Shown here: positions 49,376 to 60,780 of the stretch, one piece after another | How positions within the stretch are numbered: the stretch's first letter is position 1 | Layout: the number at the start of each line of letters is the position of its first letter | Assembly (NCBI RefSeq): GCF_014898055.3 | Contig: NW_026555331.1 | Location: 97,858,684 to 97,922,683, forward strand | Source: Talpa occidentalis | Lineage: Eukaryota > Chordata > Mammalia > Eulipotyphla > Talpidae | Direction: 5' to 3' | Length of the DNA: 64,000 nt | Position numbers and translations under genes: made by a program | The notes under the pieces: generated by a model | Seen by the model: the letters and a program-made list of their open reading frames with translations, nothing else | Database searches by the model: none | Told to the model about the DNA's origin: nothing

Positions 49376-52300
49376 GGAAAAAAATTGGTGATACTGTACT
49401 AGAATCATTATGTTGGCTGGTGCTGGGATCTATTTTCATAAAGAGATTATAATATCTTGGGAGTAAAACACATATACACACACAAAGTAAATATAACAGA
49501 TAGTACATTATGTAACAGATAATTAAAATGATCAAAATATATTAAGTGATAGAACTGAAACCTGTTGACATAGCCACATCATCTATATCTACTAAGAAAG
49601 AAGCAAAATACTGGTCTTGCGTTGTATGAGAGTGGTTCCATTTATTTCAAGGGTGTCACTAATATCTCAATTTAAAAATTTAGTCATTTAAATTTAAAAC
49701 AAAATCTAAGACTAATGCAATTTACATCAATCTACAACTCAATTTCAAGCATGTGTACACATAGAAAGAATGCATAATGAACATTTGCTTGAAGTTAATA
49801 AAGATTAAAAGCACATTATAAATTTCATGGTTCTTCAAATTTCTTGTTCAGTAGTTCTTCAAAATTTGGCATTTTTAAACTGGATAATATTAAAATGGTC
49901 ATAGTTGTTTTCTTGTCACTAATATAAGTTAAAAGTAGGATATTTTCTCTCATCTGTCAGAATTTTCCTAGGTGAACTAATTGCCATGTGAAATATGTTC
50001 TAGGGAACATAAGAAATTGTTTTTTTCTCTTTCTTGTCATACAGTCAGGACTTGCTTCTCTGTGCATAGAGCTAGTTAAGAAACCACAAAGATATCCTGC
50101 TGGTGAGCAAGTTTACTATTAAATAAGGTTTTAGGGTTAAAGGTTAACAGGCATAGCTTTGACAACAACTTTTTATAATGACATGCATCACACCTATTAA
50201 CCTAAACACCCTATTATATTTGTATTTGGTTGTATTTTATTTCCGTTTCACCATTCCCATCTAAAAAAATTGTTGTTCCTTTAATAGTCCTAGGACTAAG
50301 TCACTAGTGCCATTTTGAAATTCCCTTCCTGTATCAGCCATACTCACATCAGGCATTTAAACTTTTATTTAATTAAAACTAACATGAAATGTTTTAAAGA
50401 GTTTTGCTCAAATAAGGTGAATTAATGCTGCTAATTCTTTTTTGTCTTTAATGAATTACTTTAATTGGTAAAAATAAAACAGCACCTACCAAAAGATTAT
50501 TTTACTAGCATATACATGGCAATCCATTTATTTCAACCAACCTAATGATTAATTAATGCAGGTTAATTAGTTAACCTTGCTACATGGAACCCTATGGGGA
50601 TTAATGATGACCATACATCTACATGTCAACCATTGCTGAGGCAAAGGAGTAAAGTCATCACCAGGAACTGGAAGATTTAGAGTCTTCCACAATCATATTT
50701 ACAAACCTCGAAGCAAAAGCTATTCGTGTTCCTATTTGAGTAGACCGTCACTCTCATTTTAAAAGAGGTGGGGTAAGAGGCACAGGAAGTTGGAGCATGC
50801 TCCCTCTCTCTCTGTCACTTTCCCAGGGCACTACTGAAAGATTACCAGAACTTAGTTGAAAAATCCCTGGTCCTTGTCAAACTGTTGCTTAGCAACTAAC
50901 TCATTCTCTCCTTCTCCATTTGGCCTACTTACCTTGCAACCTAAAAGACTGAAAAACTTTATCCCATGTATGCAAAGGCATCCAAATTCAGAAGATTTTC
51001 ATAGGTTTAAGGACGTATCAATAAAGCAGCTATATGCTAATGTTTTTCCAGGCATCTCTGATGAAACAAGTGTTACGTGGTTCTGAGTAGCAAAATTATA
51101 TCATCTGGAATGGTTATTTTTGCCAGAATTATTAATTGAGTGGCCCTTGGTTTCCCAATTCATTAGCAAGTATTTTCTCAGGAAAAAAATAAAAGAAGAG
51201 GACCTTATGGTTTCTTTTTAGTGAACAACTGAGAATATAATCCTGCAATTCTTAAAAGTTGGTGCTTAGAATAGGGATATAGTGAGCCTTTGTTTTTAAA
51301 ATGCCGAAACTTTCCTGTTACTGAGAACATTTGTATGATTTTCACCTTATGAAGATGTTTATTGTTTAGAAAACACAAAGAAATGAAGATTTTAAGAAAA
51401 ACATTTCACATTCACGTGTATACGCATTGCCATTTTTATTTCTTTCAACTTAATTTTTTTCTAAACTTCCAAGTTTCTTTAAACATTTACTTAGGCAGAA
51501 AAGAATCTCTACTTTAGATATAATTGTAAAAAAATCCATAATTTGAAAAAACATTCAAATGCACAAACATATCAGTATAGTAAAAAATGTACTGTTGATA
51601 AAGTTTTCTTATCCAAATATTTGTAAATTGTTTTGCCAGAGCAGCAACCACCACAACAAAACCCAGTGGAATTAGCTTCATTTGGGGGCTGAAGACTGTG
51701 TAAATCAGGCTCTCTGATAATTACAAATTAGGTAAAATTGTGGTTAGCTTAATGAAAAGGTTCGAGAGTATGCCAGGCCAAAGGCAAAGGACCTAAATCT
51801 AAAGACAGACAAGCTTCTCTTGATTACAGTGATTACATCATGGTCATTAGAATTTAAAGTAACTAACCCAAACACAGACATCATATCTTCATTTGATAGC
51901 TGTAGTCTAGTAAATAGTGGGAAAGGATGTTATGTATGGATTAAGCTTGATGAAATGAAAACAGACATTCGTTTTGAACCTGTCTGGCAAAGAAAATGAA
52001 AACCTCAGAATCAGGCAGTAAAGTTAACTTTTAAAGCTCAGCCTCTTTGATTGGAAGGGGTCTGTGTAGTGTTTTTGGCTATTCTTTGTTTTATAGGAAA
52101 ACCACTGCAATAACTAGCTATGCATGAAATCTGTAGTTAAGCAAAATGTCGAGATCTACATAGTATTTTCAAAGTATAACAAGGTGCTAGGAATGGTTTA
52201 ATATTTGTTTCTTCATCAACTTTAATACAATTAAATCTCAAGTGTGAGTTTTAACACTCCAAATGTCGATCTTCAAGCAATCTGCAGGGTCCTATTCTGC

Positions 52301-52750
52301 TCCGCATGTGGACAATTCATGCTGAGAAGACAAATGCTTTGCACAGGGGAAGGGGATGCATTGGGTTACAGTGAGAGCCACTTACATGAAAGCAAGTCCA
52401 TTGGCCTCTGACCCCACATCCCCACTTTATAGCACTACCTGTGGGAATACTGCCTTTAACCAAAAGAACAGTATTTAGGAAGATTGGGGGGTGAGGTGAA
52501 GAAAAACAAGGCACCAAGTATGAAACAGCATGGTGTAGTTCCTCTATATTACCTGTCTTCCTGATAGAAGATCCCAACTTGGTTTAAGAACATGCAGATT
52601 TTTTTTTAAAAAGTTTCCTTTAAGAAAATAAAAGCAAAGAAGAACTAGACTAAAATAGCACTCACATTATGTAATTTTAAGAGAAAAAATAAGACAACCT
52701 GTGTTCTGAACTTCTGTAAGATATTCTGTGTAAGTAAAGAGAATACCCAT
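49376..52750. other. Stretch poor in recognisable repeats, candidate conserved non-coding DNA
   Basis: No repeat family was recognised over more than 3 kb. The part 50180-50680 carries a dense group of TAAT-type homeodomain core motifs, including cctaatgattaattaatgca and the inverted repeat ggttaa-ttag-ttaacc at 50561-50576. The part 51620-51960 also looks like non-repetitive, low-CpG DNA of the kind often conserved. Frames of 60-86 codons have no homology. Conservation cannot be tested here. Confidence 0.4.
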
Positions 52751-52754
52751 GTTA

Positions 52755-52870
52755 AAAGCAATTTCATAATTATCATCATCAAAAAGCATTTATTGAGTGT
52801 CTAGATGCACTGAGCATCACTGAATCTACTATATTTAAAGCACTTAAGAAAGGAAACTAAGTCTTAATGT
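52755..52870 (-). repeat. L2 or MIR 3'-end relic
   Basis: The plus strand reads aaaagcatttattgagtgtc, agatgcactgagcatcactg, tttaaagcacttaagaaagg, the reverse complement of the L2/MIR terminus. Confidence 0.55.
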
Positions 52871-55428
52871 AAACACAGATCAAGTAACACGAATTCATAT
52901 CAGTTCCTTAAATTGCACCTTAAAGAAACCATTAGGTTATTTAAAGAAAAAACTGTATAGAGACTACAGCGAAGCTTGCATGTTTTATCACTCTGGTAAA
53001 TAGGTGGTTTTGTTTTCTACTTTACTGAAATTTCAAAATGGTCAGAGGCACTCACAAAAGTTTTACAACAATTCTCAGATAAGGTTTTATTATCATAAAA
53101 AGCAAAACATGGATTAAATTAATCTTTCAAAATGCATTTTCTTGAGTCACTTGAAATAAAAGTCAACCAAAGTGGCAAAGTTTTACACTACCTATTATCC
53201 TATCATCTGCCACAACCCTGACTTTTCCTCATAGCTCAGAAAAGAGGCATATATAATGGCATTGCCTGGGAACTTTTAAGTCTATTGAGGTACCGAAGAC
53301 CTGAAACTCTAGTCTGCTCAGACAGAAGCCAGGCAGGTGGCCACGTCAGTAAGAGTGCACCAAAGCCTCAGTGAGTGAATGCATGTGTTCCCTTTCTTTC
53401 AGAGTGCTGGATCTTAACTGATTCTCATTTAGTAGTTTTGGGTTAGGATAAGGCAGAAGTATTTTATAGTATCTCCCTTGGTAAATCTAATGGCTTAGGT
53501 TCTTTTATCTATTTCTAGTCATTAAAATAGCAAGCAATTAATACAGAGTTGACTGGATTTTTCAAGTAAAAGAGAGATCTAATGATTGTACCTCTAAGAG
53601 ATGAATGAGAACATGTTCAACTTCCTGGACACCAAGAAACCCTAGTTACTTGTATGCAGCCTGTTACTTTCTGTAGCCAGGACATGGGAAAAAAGAGAGA
53701 AGAATCTTCAATTACGTTCAGCTGTTCATTTAAAAAGTGGTAAATTGCAGTGCCCATCATAAAACGTGGTTAGCATTGCAAGGATAAAAGTCAAGTTGGG
53801 TACCTCTTCTGAGTGATACATGTGGGGCTGTGGGGAGATTCATCATCACACTGAAGAGAAAGCAAATAAAAACAGAACTTTGGGAAATGGAAAAGTTGAG
53901 CACTGAGGGCTGAGGAAGGCAGGAGCTGGTAAGGAAGAGGTAGGTGATATAACCAGACTAATAGCAAGGAGATCAGCTTAGACCAGTGAAGGATAAACTG
54001 GCAGTGAGGCCATATTCTTACCATTTAGAAATAATACTTGTGTTTCTTTCCTTTTTTTTTTTTGTATTTGTTTTTTTTTTCTTTTTCTGTGCAACACTTT
54101 AGATGCCTGTAATACTAGTGTTTCTTGTGAGGCACAGAGTATGCACCCAGGAACAACAGGTCAGGAAAGTGTAGAAAAATATCTGAAAGGGAAGATTGAG
54201 GAGGTAATTTCAACTCCAGTTGTAGGTCACAAGTTATTGCAGAATCTCATGGGTACAGTAAAGATTATAAAAATATCAGTGACTTATGTGCATCAATCCA
54301 CTGTTGTAGAGACTCCCATACATTGTCACATTTCATTCTTTTTATAACTACAATAAGATTTATTATTTCATTTTTTTCAATTGACAAAAAGTGGAAATTT
54401 TGTGACATTAATAAACTTGTCCTACTAACTACATACCTATTGACACTAAAATCGGATTTCAACCTGATTCTAATAAGCGGTAGGCATTTCCCCCCCCTTT
54501 ATTTCAGTTTTATGAATTATTCCATTACAATTTTGGTAGTCCCAAATTGAGTCAGATAATAAGTCATAAGGTTTTGATGGTTTTTGTAACATTTATGAAA
54601 AGTTAGAGTTATTATGATTTTCCATATTTTTGTTTTCTCTGCTCTTTTTCTTATGGTTTTGCAAACCTTGCTAGATACATACAAAATGCTATTGTTTATC
54701 AATAATTTTCTGAATTTTGTAGGATCAGTAATTTGTAATAAATTCAGTATAAAAATTAAATATTTTGTAATTTTCCTTACCTTTATTATGCAGTAACTGT
54801 TTTTAACAATTAATTTAAATGACAATGAAATTTCTAAGAGTCCATGATTCTAGGAAAATTTAATGATGGGATTTCAGGTTTGGTTAAGCAATACCCAAAT
54901 ACCAGCTAATTGACTGAATTTTTGTTTTATTAGGATTACAAAATTTTAAATATAATTTTCTTAACCATTTTGAATATGTCTGTGTAGGGAATTATGGTAA
55001 TGCTCATGAATCCAAACCTAGGCCACCAAGATTAAGAACTCACATTTTATTTAATGTCCTGTGTCTTCAATTGTCTAATATGCTAATGTTTTAATTGAAA
55101 GAAAATTCATGCAATCCCTGAAAAGTCACATCTTTATGTTTTAAAATAAATGTTCATGGGTAGAGGGCAGCATTGATTCCAATCAGAAAAAAAAAAAAAA
55201 AAACAGAATTTTACTAATCCTTTCCTATTTATTGACTGCTCTCCTATATTCTTGAAGACTGCAGAGAAAGACATTAAAACCCACTTCTTGTTTTCAAAAA
55301 AAACATGCAAAGAATACAAAGTGACTAAATAAGAGAAGACTAAACAAAAAATATTTAAATATGTGGTTCATACATTATACTTAAGATATGAAGGAAACTG
55401 AAAGTTAAACTTGGACAGACAGGGACTT
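52871..55428. other. Unassigned non-coding stretch
   Basis: Includes T-rich runs at about 54051-54080 and an A-run at about 55186-55203. A weak antisense MIR-like segment lies near 54270-54420. Several overlapping AT-rich frames of 60-102 codons at 54.1-54.8 kb are chance frames. Confidence 0.45.
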
Positions 55429-56535
55429 AAAAAGGTATTGACATGTCAACTAATCTTTGACAAAGGAGGAAAGACTATGCATTGGAGCAAAGAAAGTTTG
55501 TTCAATAAATGGTGCTGGGAAAACTGGGTTGCTACATGCAAAAGAATGAAGCTTGACCACTACCTCACACCATACACAAAAATCAACTCAAAATGGATTA
55601 AAGAACTAGACATAAGACCTGAAACCATAAAATATATAGAAGGAAATATAGGCGAAACACTACATGACATGCACCTCAAAGACATCTTTACAGACACATC
55701 ACCCAAAGCAGTGATAGTGAAGGCAAAGATAAACAGCTGGGACTACATCAAATTAAAGAGCTTCTGCACAGCAAAAGAGACAGTAACAAAAACAAAGAGA
55801 AACCCCACCAACTGGGAGAACATTTTTGCACCCAACACTAATGATAAAGGACTGATCACAAAAATCTGCAAAGAGCTGATGAGACTCCACAACAACAAAG
55901 AAAATAATCCCATCAAAAAATGGGCAGAAGAGCTAAAAAGAAACTTCTCTGAAGAGGAAATGCAAATGGCCAACAGGTATATGAAAAAATGTTCAACATC
56001 ACTTGTAATCAGGGAAATGCAAATCAAAACTACCATGAGATACCATCTCACACCAGTGAGAATGGCACATATTAAAAAAACTAGCAACAACAAATGTTGG
56101 CGAGGGTGTGGAGAAAAAGGAACTCTTCTGCACTGTTGGTGGGAGTGCAAACTGGTCCAACCACTGTGGAAAGCTGTGTGGAGATTTCTGGACCTACTAA
56201 ACATAGAGCTTCCATATGATCCAGCAATTCCACTCCTAGGTATTTACCCAAAGGACACAGAAACATCAATTCCAAAGAACACCTGCACCCCTATGTTTAT
56301 AGCAGCACTATTTACAATAGCTAAGCTTTGGAAACAACCCAAATGCCCCAAAATAGATGACTGGATCAAGAAGATGTGGTACATATATACCATGGAATAT
56401 TACTCAGCATTCAAAAAAGATAAACACATGCAATTTGCAGCAACATGGATGGCGCTGGAACGGATCATGCTCAGCAAAATAAGCCAAAAAGAAAAAGAAA
56501 AATACCGGATGGTCTCACTCATAGCAGGAATCTAG
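55411..56535 (+). pseudogene. Open frame of L1 ORF2p C-terminal domain, 5'-truncated
   Basis: A 374-codon frame. Codons 1-12 are host flank; from codon 13 it is L1 ORF2p, starting at the Leu-Ile-Phe-Asp segment that lies after the reverse transcriptase core. It carries the ORF2p Cys-rich motif C-x3-C-x7-H-x4-C at residues 229, 233, 241 and 246, followed by the conserved Pro-Leu-Leu-Gly and Tyr-Ser-Ala-Phe-Lys regions near the C terminus. In an intact LINE-1, ORF2p makes the cDNA for retrotransposition. Endonuclease and RT catalytic regions are missing, so this copy cannot move by itself. The undisturbed frame shows it is young. Confidence 0.9.
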
Positions 56536-56817
56536 AAAACTTAAATAAGGGACCAGGAAAATGAGTAACTATAAGAAAGTGAAAATCAAAATCAACAAAA
56601 AACTATGAACCAGAGACACTTTTTGGGGGATGGGGGGCGGGAGGGGAGGGATTGGGGTCAGAATTGGGGGATTGCAATTGTATGGGGAATATAAAAATAA
56701 AATTGATTATTTAAAAAAATAAAATAAAACCACTTTTATTTTACACTAGTCATACTCTCCAGATAAGCATTTGAGTGAAAATAAAGATCTTTCACAAGTA
56801 CAAAAAAAAAAAAAAAA
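55447..56817 (+). mobile_element. Young 5'-truncated L1 insertion with putative 3' transduction
   Basis: A perfect 18-base target duplication, aaaaaggtattgacatgt, occurs at 55429-55446 and 56813-56830. The upstream copy starts exactly after TT in TTAAAAA, the L1 endonuclease cut preference. Inside are ORF2 C-terminus, a 3' UTR with a G-rich block at about 56623-56672, tgcaattgtatggggaatat, and a first A-rich tail (56713-56729). Then come 72 non-L1 bases and a second poly-A (56802-56817) that abuts the right target duplication. The whole unit therefore integrated as one RNA. Confidence 0.88.
56730..56801 (+). other. 3'-transduced flank of the source L1
   Basis: Seventy-two bases lying between the L1's own A-rich end and the terminal poly-A. 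They contain an AATAAA signal at 56780-56785, 16 bases before the poly-A. No L1 or SINE similarity is apparent. The simplest reading is read-through of the source element's weak polyadenylation signal to a downstream one. Confidence 0.75.
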
Positions 56818-57057
56818 GGTATTGACATGTTAACTAAAAGTCTCAGCAAAAGGTATTCTTTAAAACAAAGTGGCAACAACTTTCCAAACATAAACACAGG
56901 ACAGGAATAAGAATGTGTATGGCTAGCAGGAATGCCACGCTCATTTTAGAGAAATATACATAAGCCAAGTTTATGAGAGTATTTTCCCAGCCCTGTTTTA
57001 GATTTGCAACAACTTGCTTAAATTTTTTAGATAGGAGTTATTTAAAAATCTTGTTTG

Positions 57058-57167
57058 GGGCCTCCCATGGTGGCGCAGCGGTTGAGCACTGGGCTGCGAG
57101 GCTGCCCACAGCCGCTGCAGCGCCGGTTCATTCCCCCGCCGCTGGCGAGGGTCCCACGGAAAAAAAA
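57058..57167 (+). mobile_element. SINE copy consisting only of the tRNA-like head plus poly-A
   Basis: It starts gggcctcccatggtggcgca, includes the box A-like GGTGGCGCAGCGG and a box B-like GGTTCATTCCC, and stops after ctggcgagggtcccacgg, where a pure A tail begins. The body and the usual taaataaaataaat end of the family are missing. The target duplication aaaaatcttgtttg is exact (57044-57057 and 57168-57181) and starts after TT in TTAAAAA. A 69-codon frame across it is not a gene. Confidence 0.88.
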
Positions 57168-57181
57168 AAAAATCTTGTTTG

Positions 57182-57774
57182 AAAGAGATCCACTGCATAA
57201 GGTTTTTCAGAATGGCTTGGAGAGGGCACCCCATATGTGGCAAACTACAATGACTAGGGCCTAAGGGAGTAGTGACATGGGTAGTGGTAATAGTAGGAGA
57301 AAGTATTAACATTTTTCGATCACCGTTTGATAGTTTCCATATTTTTGCAATGATATAATATTAAAGATTATTTTGAAAAGAGGAAAAATATCACTTTTAG
57401 TTTTTCTAATCATATAATTATCATTTTAGGTATTCCATCTTCATCTTGATTGCCATGTGTATTTTGATAACATATTTAAAGAGGTAGGTAATTAAAAGTT
57501 TTTCTTGTACTAGTAAATATTTTAAAAATTCCCGTTTACTAAAAATCAAAAGGAATGTTGAAAGAAAAAAAAAATGGAAAATTGAATACCTGAATACCAG
57601 GGGTGTAAATGATGAAACAATTGAATGTGATTCCAAAAAGAGTTTATAACAATTGTAGAAATAACAGAACTGGAGCTGGTCACTGAGTTAATATTAAAAT
57701 TCAGCTTTGGACATGCTGACAGTAAACTGAAAATATTTCAGAGAAAATTCTGGTCTAGAGATGCAGATTTGATA
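57182..57774. other. Unassigned non-coding stretch
   Basis: No repeat family, exon or RNA gene was recognised. Confidence 0.5.
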
Positions 57775-57960
57775 TTAGAGAAGTAGTATGATATGGATTT
57801 TATGTTCATTCAGATTCAAAGTTTGTTTTTTTTTAACCCTGAGTTTATTTCTGTTTATTGTCTGAGTGACCTCAGTCAACTTATCTCAATTCTTGTGGTC
57901 TTAGTTTTTTGTTTTTTTAAATAAGAATCTGTCATTCAGAATTTGAGAATAGGTACGAAG
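57775..57960 (+). repeat. MIR SINE relic, sense
   Basis: The sequence gaagtagtatgatatggatt, tcattcagattcaaagtttg, gtctgagtgacctcagtcaa, cttatctcaattcttgtggt and aaataagaatctgtcattca follows MIR order from the head through 'tgaccttgggcaagttac' to the 'tctgtaaaatggg' part. Confidence 0.7.
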
Positions 57961-59138
57961 AACAGGTTATTTCTACAAAAATAATAACTATTAAAAATTT
58001 TTATTACCATTACTATTTCATTTAACTATCTCAGTATAATAGAGAACACCATCATGAACCAATATGAATTTTTATTTTTTTTGAAATTGGGATTGCTCTA
58101 AGATGAGCAGTTTGGGTCAATACCTACAAAACATCTTCTGGTTTGGCAGAAATCTGTGCTAAATTAAATGACTGAAAGAACAAGAAAGCTCATGTATATA
58201 ATTTTATTTTTCCTAAATTCACTTTCCTTGAACATTATATAATCCTCCTGATATAAAGCATTGATAATGTGAAGCCTTTATTTTTGTAAAGTTGTCTGAG
58301 AAATGAGTAACGAGAAATGGTGATTTCTGTGTAGCCACAATATACCTATCAGAAATGATACTTGATGAAATGTGAAAATGCTGATTAATGAAGAAGAGAT
58401 TGCACAGGTCTGGGAATGCAAGATAACTTTGTCCTCTAGGTTGCATCTGAAAGCAAAGTACAGGGAAAAGTGTTCTGCCTTGATCCTGTGAATAAAGGAG
58501 CTTCAGTCTCTGTGACTGCCCATCTGGCATTTTTCACCAGCACCAAATTCATTAGCGATGATTAGTCTTTTTCTCTAAACCCCTCTCAAAAGAAGTAAAT
58601 AGAAGGATAGTTTGGGCAGTAAAAGATCAAGGGACAGTATCTCTATTCTGAGATGTCCTTAAGTTATCCTGATTGGTTAAAACCTAAACAAGCATTAAAG
58701 AAGGAACTACGTGATGAAAAGATGAATTCTTGGTAAACATCTCCAATGTTATGCTTTATTTAAGGTAATGAAGAGAACTTAGTTGAAGTAACTCACATAT
58801 ATTATCAATTAGTGAATTTAGATTAAAAATAACATGGCAAATTATTTTGCTTCTTTTTTCCTCTACCTTTGGCTCAGAGAAAAATGTTTATTGTTTTATT
58901 GATATGTTTACCTATTATATAAATCCCTAGATTGTGCATAATTTGTTTTTTTAAACTTAGTTCCTTTTATGTACTATATAGTAATAAAATATATAATGTC
59001 ACTATGTTATTATATTTCAAGATATTATAAAGCCAATAGAATTTCTAAAGGAATTAGTAACCATCTTCAACATTTATCCATCAGCAGGGTCAAATCAGAT
59101 TTAGGGCCCAGTTTAACTTGAAGTTGGAGAGAGATGGG
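57961..59138. other. Unassigned non-coding stretch
   Basis: AT-rich. A 103-codon minus-strand frame (58219-58530) encodes nothing recognisable. No repeat family was identified. Confidence 0.5.
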
Positions 59139-59203
59139 TATATATATATATTATATATATATATATACACACACCCATACACACATACACACACATATAT
59201 ATG
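59139..59203. repeat. Compound TA/CA microsatellite
   Basis: (TA)n interrupted by one TTA, then tacacacacccatacacaca and back to (TA)n. Confidence 0.9.
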
Positions 59204-59265
59204 GCTATAGATTTAGCTATATTTGAATATATATAGTATAAAGAGAGAAATCTATACATTAGAAA

Positions 59266-59268
<3 letters not shown>

Positions 59269-59300
<32 letters not shown>

Positions 59301-59311
59301 AGAGAGAGAGG
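59269..59311. repeat. Compound (GT)n(GA)n microsatellite
   Basis: A GT run of about 31 bases followed directly by gagagagagagg. A short chance frame (59223-59417) reads through it. Confidence 0.95.
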
Positions 59312-59579
59312 ATTTAAGAATATTTACTCCAAGGAAATCCCTAAATTACTCACTTCTCAGAAGTTGATATTTAAAAAAGTGTTTTCTGAAGGTCATGACA
59401 TAATGTGGTTTGCTTAGACTAAAATCAAGGTTTTCAAAATGTTAAAAACCTTACCTCACTTTTCGAATAAATGCGTATAACATTAGAGTTAAATATTATA
59501 CATCAATTATAAGAAATGAAGATATACAGTCATCAAAACTCTATAGTCCTATAAAGTCCCTGCATTACTAGATTTAGTG

Positions 59580-59616
<37 letters not shown>
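59580..59616. repeat. (TA)n microsatellite
   Basis: A TA run with a single TTTA interruption, 37 bases. Confidence 0.92.
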
Positions 59617-59649
59617 GCATACAAAAGTTACTAGTGCTAAAAAGTATAT

Positions 59650-59945
59650 GGTACTTTATATATGAAATATAAGAAACCAAAGAAAGGGTCAAACAAAGAC
59701 AAACTATAAAATCAGTCCTTGAAAACTGACATAGACCTATGCCATCCAAGGGGGAAGGGGGGAGAGGGGTGAGAGGAAGGGATAAGAACGAGGTGGAGGA
59801 CAGGGAGCACAATGACTATAATGAAGGACTCAGGTTGTTTTGGTGGTGGGAGAGCTATGATGGCCACACCTAAGCTGAGAGATCCTATATTGTCAAAATA
59901 TTAACAAAGATGTAAAATAATGGTAATTCATTAACAAAAAATTAA
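59650..59945 (+). mobile_element. L1 3' UTR fragment, sense
   Basis: A G/A-rich core (gggggaaggggggagagggg) is followed by gtggtgggagagctatgatg, ccacacctaagctgagagat and a tail with aataatggtaattcattaac. The same layout is seen in the 319-530 fragment (ggtggtggac... acacctaaagtgggggatcc), so both belong to one L1 3' UTR family. Confidence 0.7.
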
Positions 59946-60584
59946 TACAGTAGTTCTTAAAGTTAAAAATCAATAAAAATCAAATGATAACCATAAAAAA
60001 ATATGGTCTCAGTCCTCCCTGGGTAAATATCTGTTATATTTGTTGCCATCCTGAGACAGTTTTATAGTTTATCATTAGGATTCAATATATTATCAGTAAT
60101 TGCTAGTGTCTGATGAAAAAAATCACATCTTATTCTCAGCATCTACTGTGTTTCTGTCATAAAACCATGGTGTTTCCTATAATACTAACACATTACCTTC
60201 TTTGCATTTGTTGCTAGAAAACTCCGGGCCAAATCCATGGCCCACTTCGGAAAAGTTTTTAGGTCTTAGGGCATTCTTTACCATAATAATTTGCACCCCC
60301 ACCCCACATCCTTATATTCCTTTACTCTTTTAGTTGTATGGCATGTCTCTGGACACCCATGTTGTAACAAGGTTTACACATGTAAGCTGCTTTTTATTAT
60401 TATAAACATGTATTCCCAGACTGCTTCTAACTTCTACCACATAAAGAATATGGATTCTATGAAGAGTGATGTAGAAAGCCACAAAGCTTTTCTTTTCTTG
60501 AACCTGATTTGTGTTCCCAAATACAGTATTCTAAATATTGGTTGAATATTTTTAGAAATGAAAGTGATCTAGTGAGAATACTAA
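59946..60584. other. Unassigned non-coding stretch
   Basis: No repeat family or exon was recognised. An 84-codon frame (60291-60545) has no homology. Confidence 0.5.
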
Positions 60585-60780
60585 TATTTTAGCATATTGA
60601 GCACCATGTTAAGCAGTGGATGCATAGAACCTAATTCTTGCTCATTTAAAAACCTTATAAAAGTTGGAATTATTTGAGTCCCATTTTACTGATGAGAAAA
60701 ATGAAGTTCAAAACTTTTCATCACTAGCCTGAAGTCATATTAAAAGTGGTATAATTGTAATTCAAAACTTTGAACTCCTT
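60585..60780 (-). repeat. MIR SINE relic
   Basis: The plus strand reads attgagcaccatgttaagca, ttgagtcccattttactgat, gagaaaaatgaagttcaaaa and gtggtataattgtaattcaa, the antisense MIR order ('ccccattttacagatgaggaaactgaggc'). Confidence 0.75.

Noticed and set aside
54141..54825. Group of overlapping open frames on both strands
   Set aside because: Very AT-rich sequence with low-complexity Ile/Phe/Lys products and no homology.
55743..56204. 153-codon minus-strand open frame
   Set aside because: Antisense shadow of the young L1 ORF2 frame.
57058..57130. Possible functional tRNA gene
   Set aside because: Box A- and box B-like elements are present, but the sequence is a SINE head: it lacks a full cloverleaf, has a poly-A tail and a target-site duplication.
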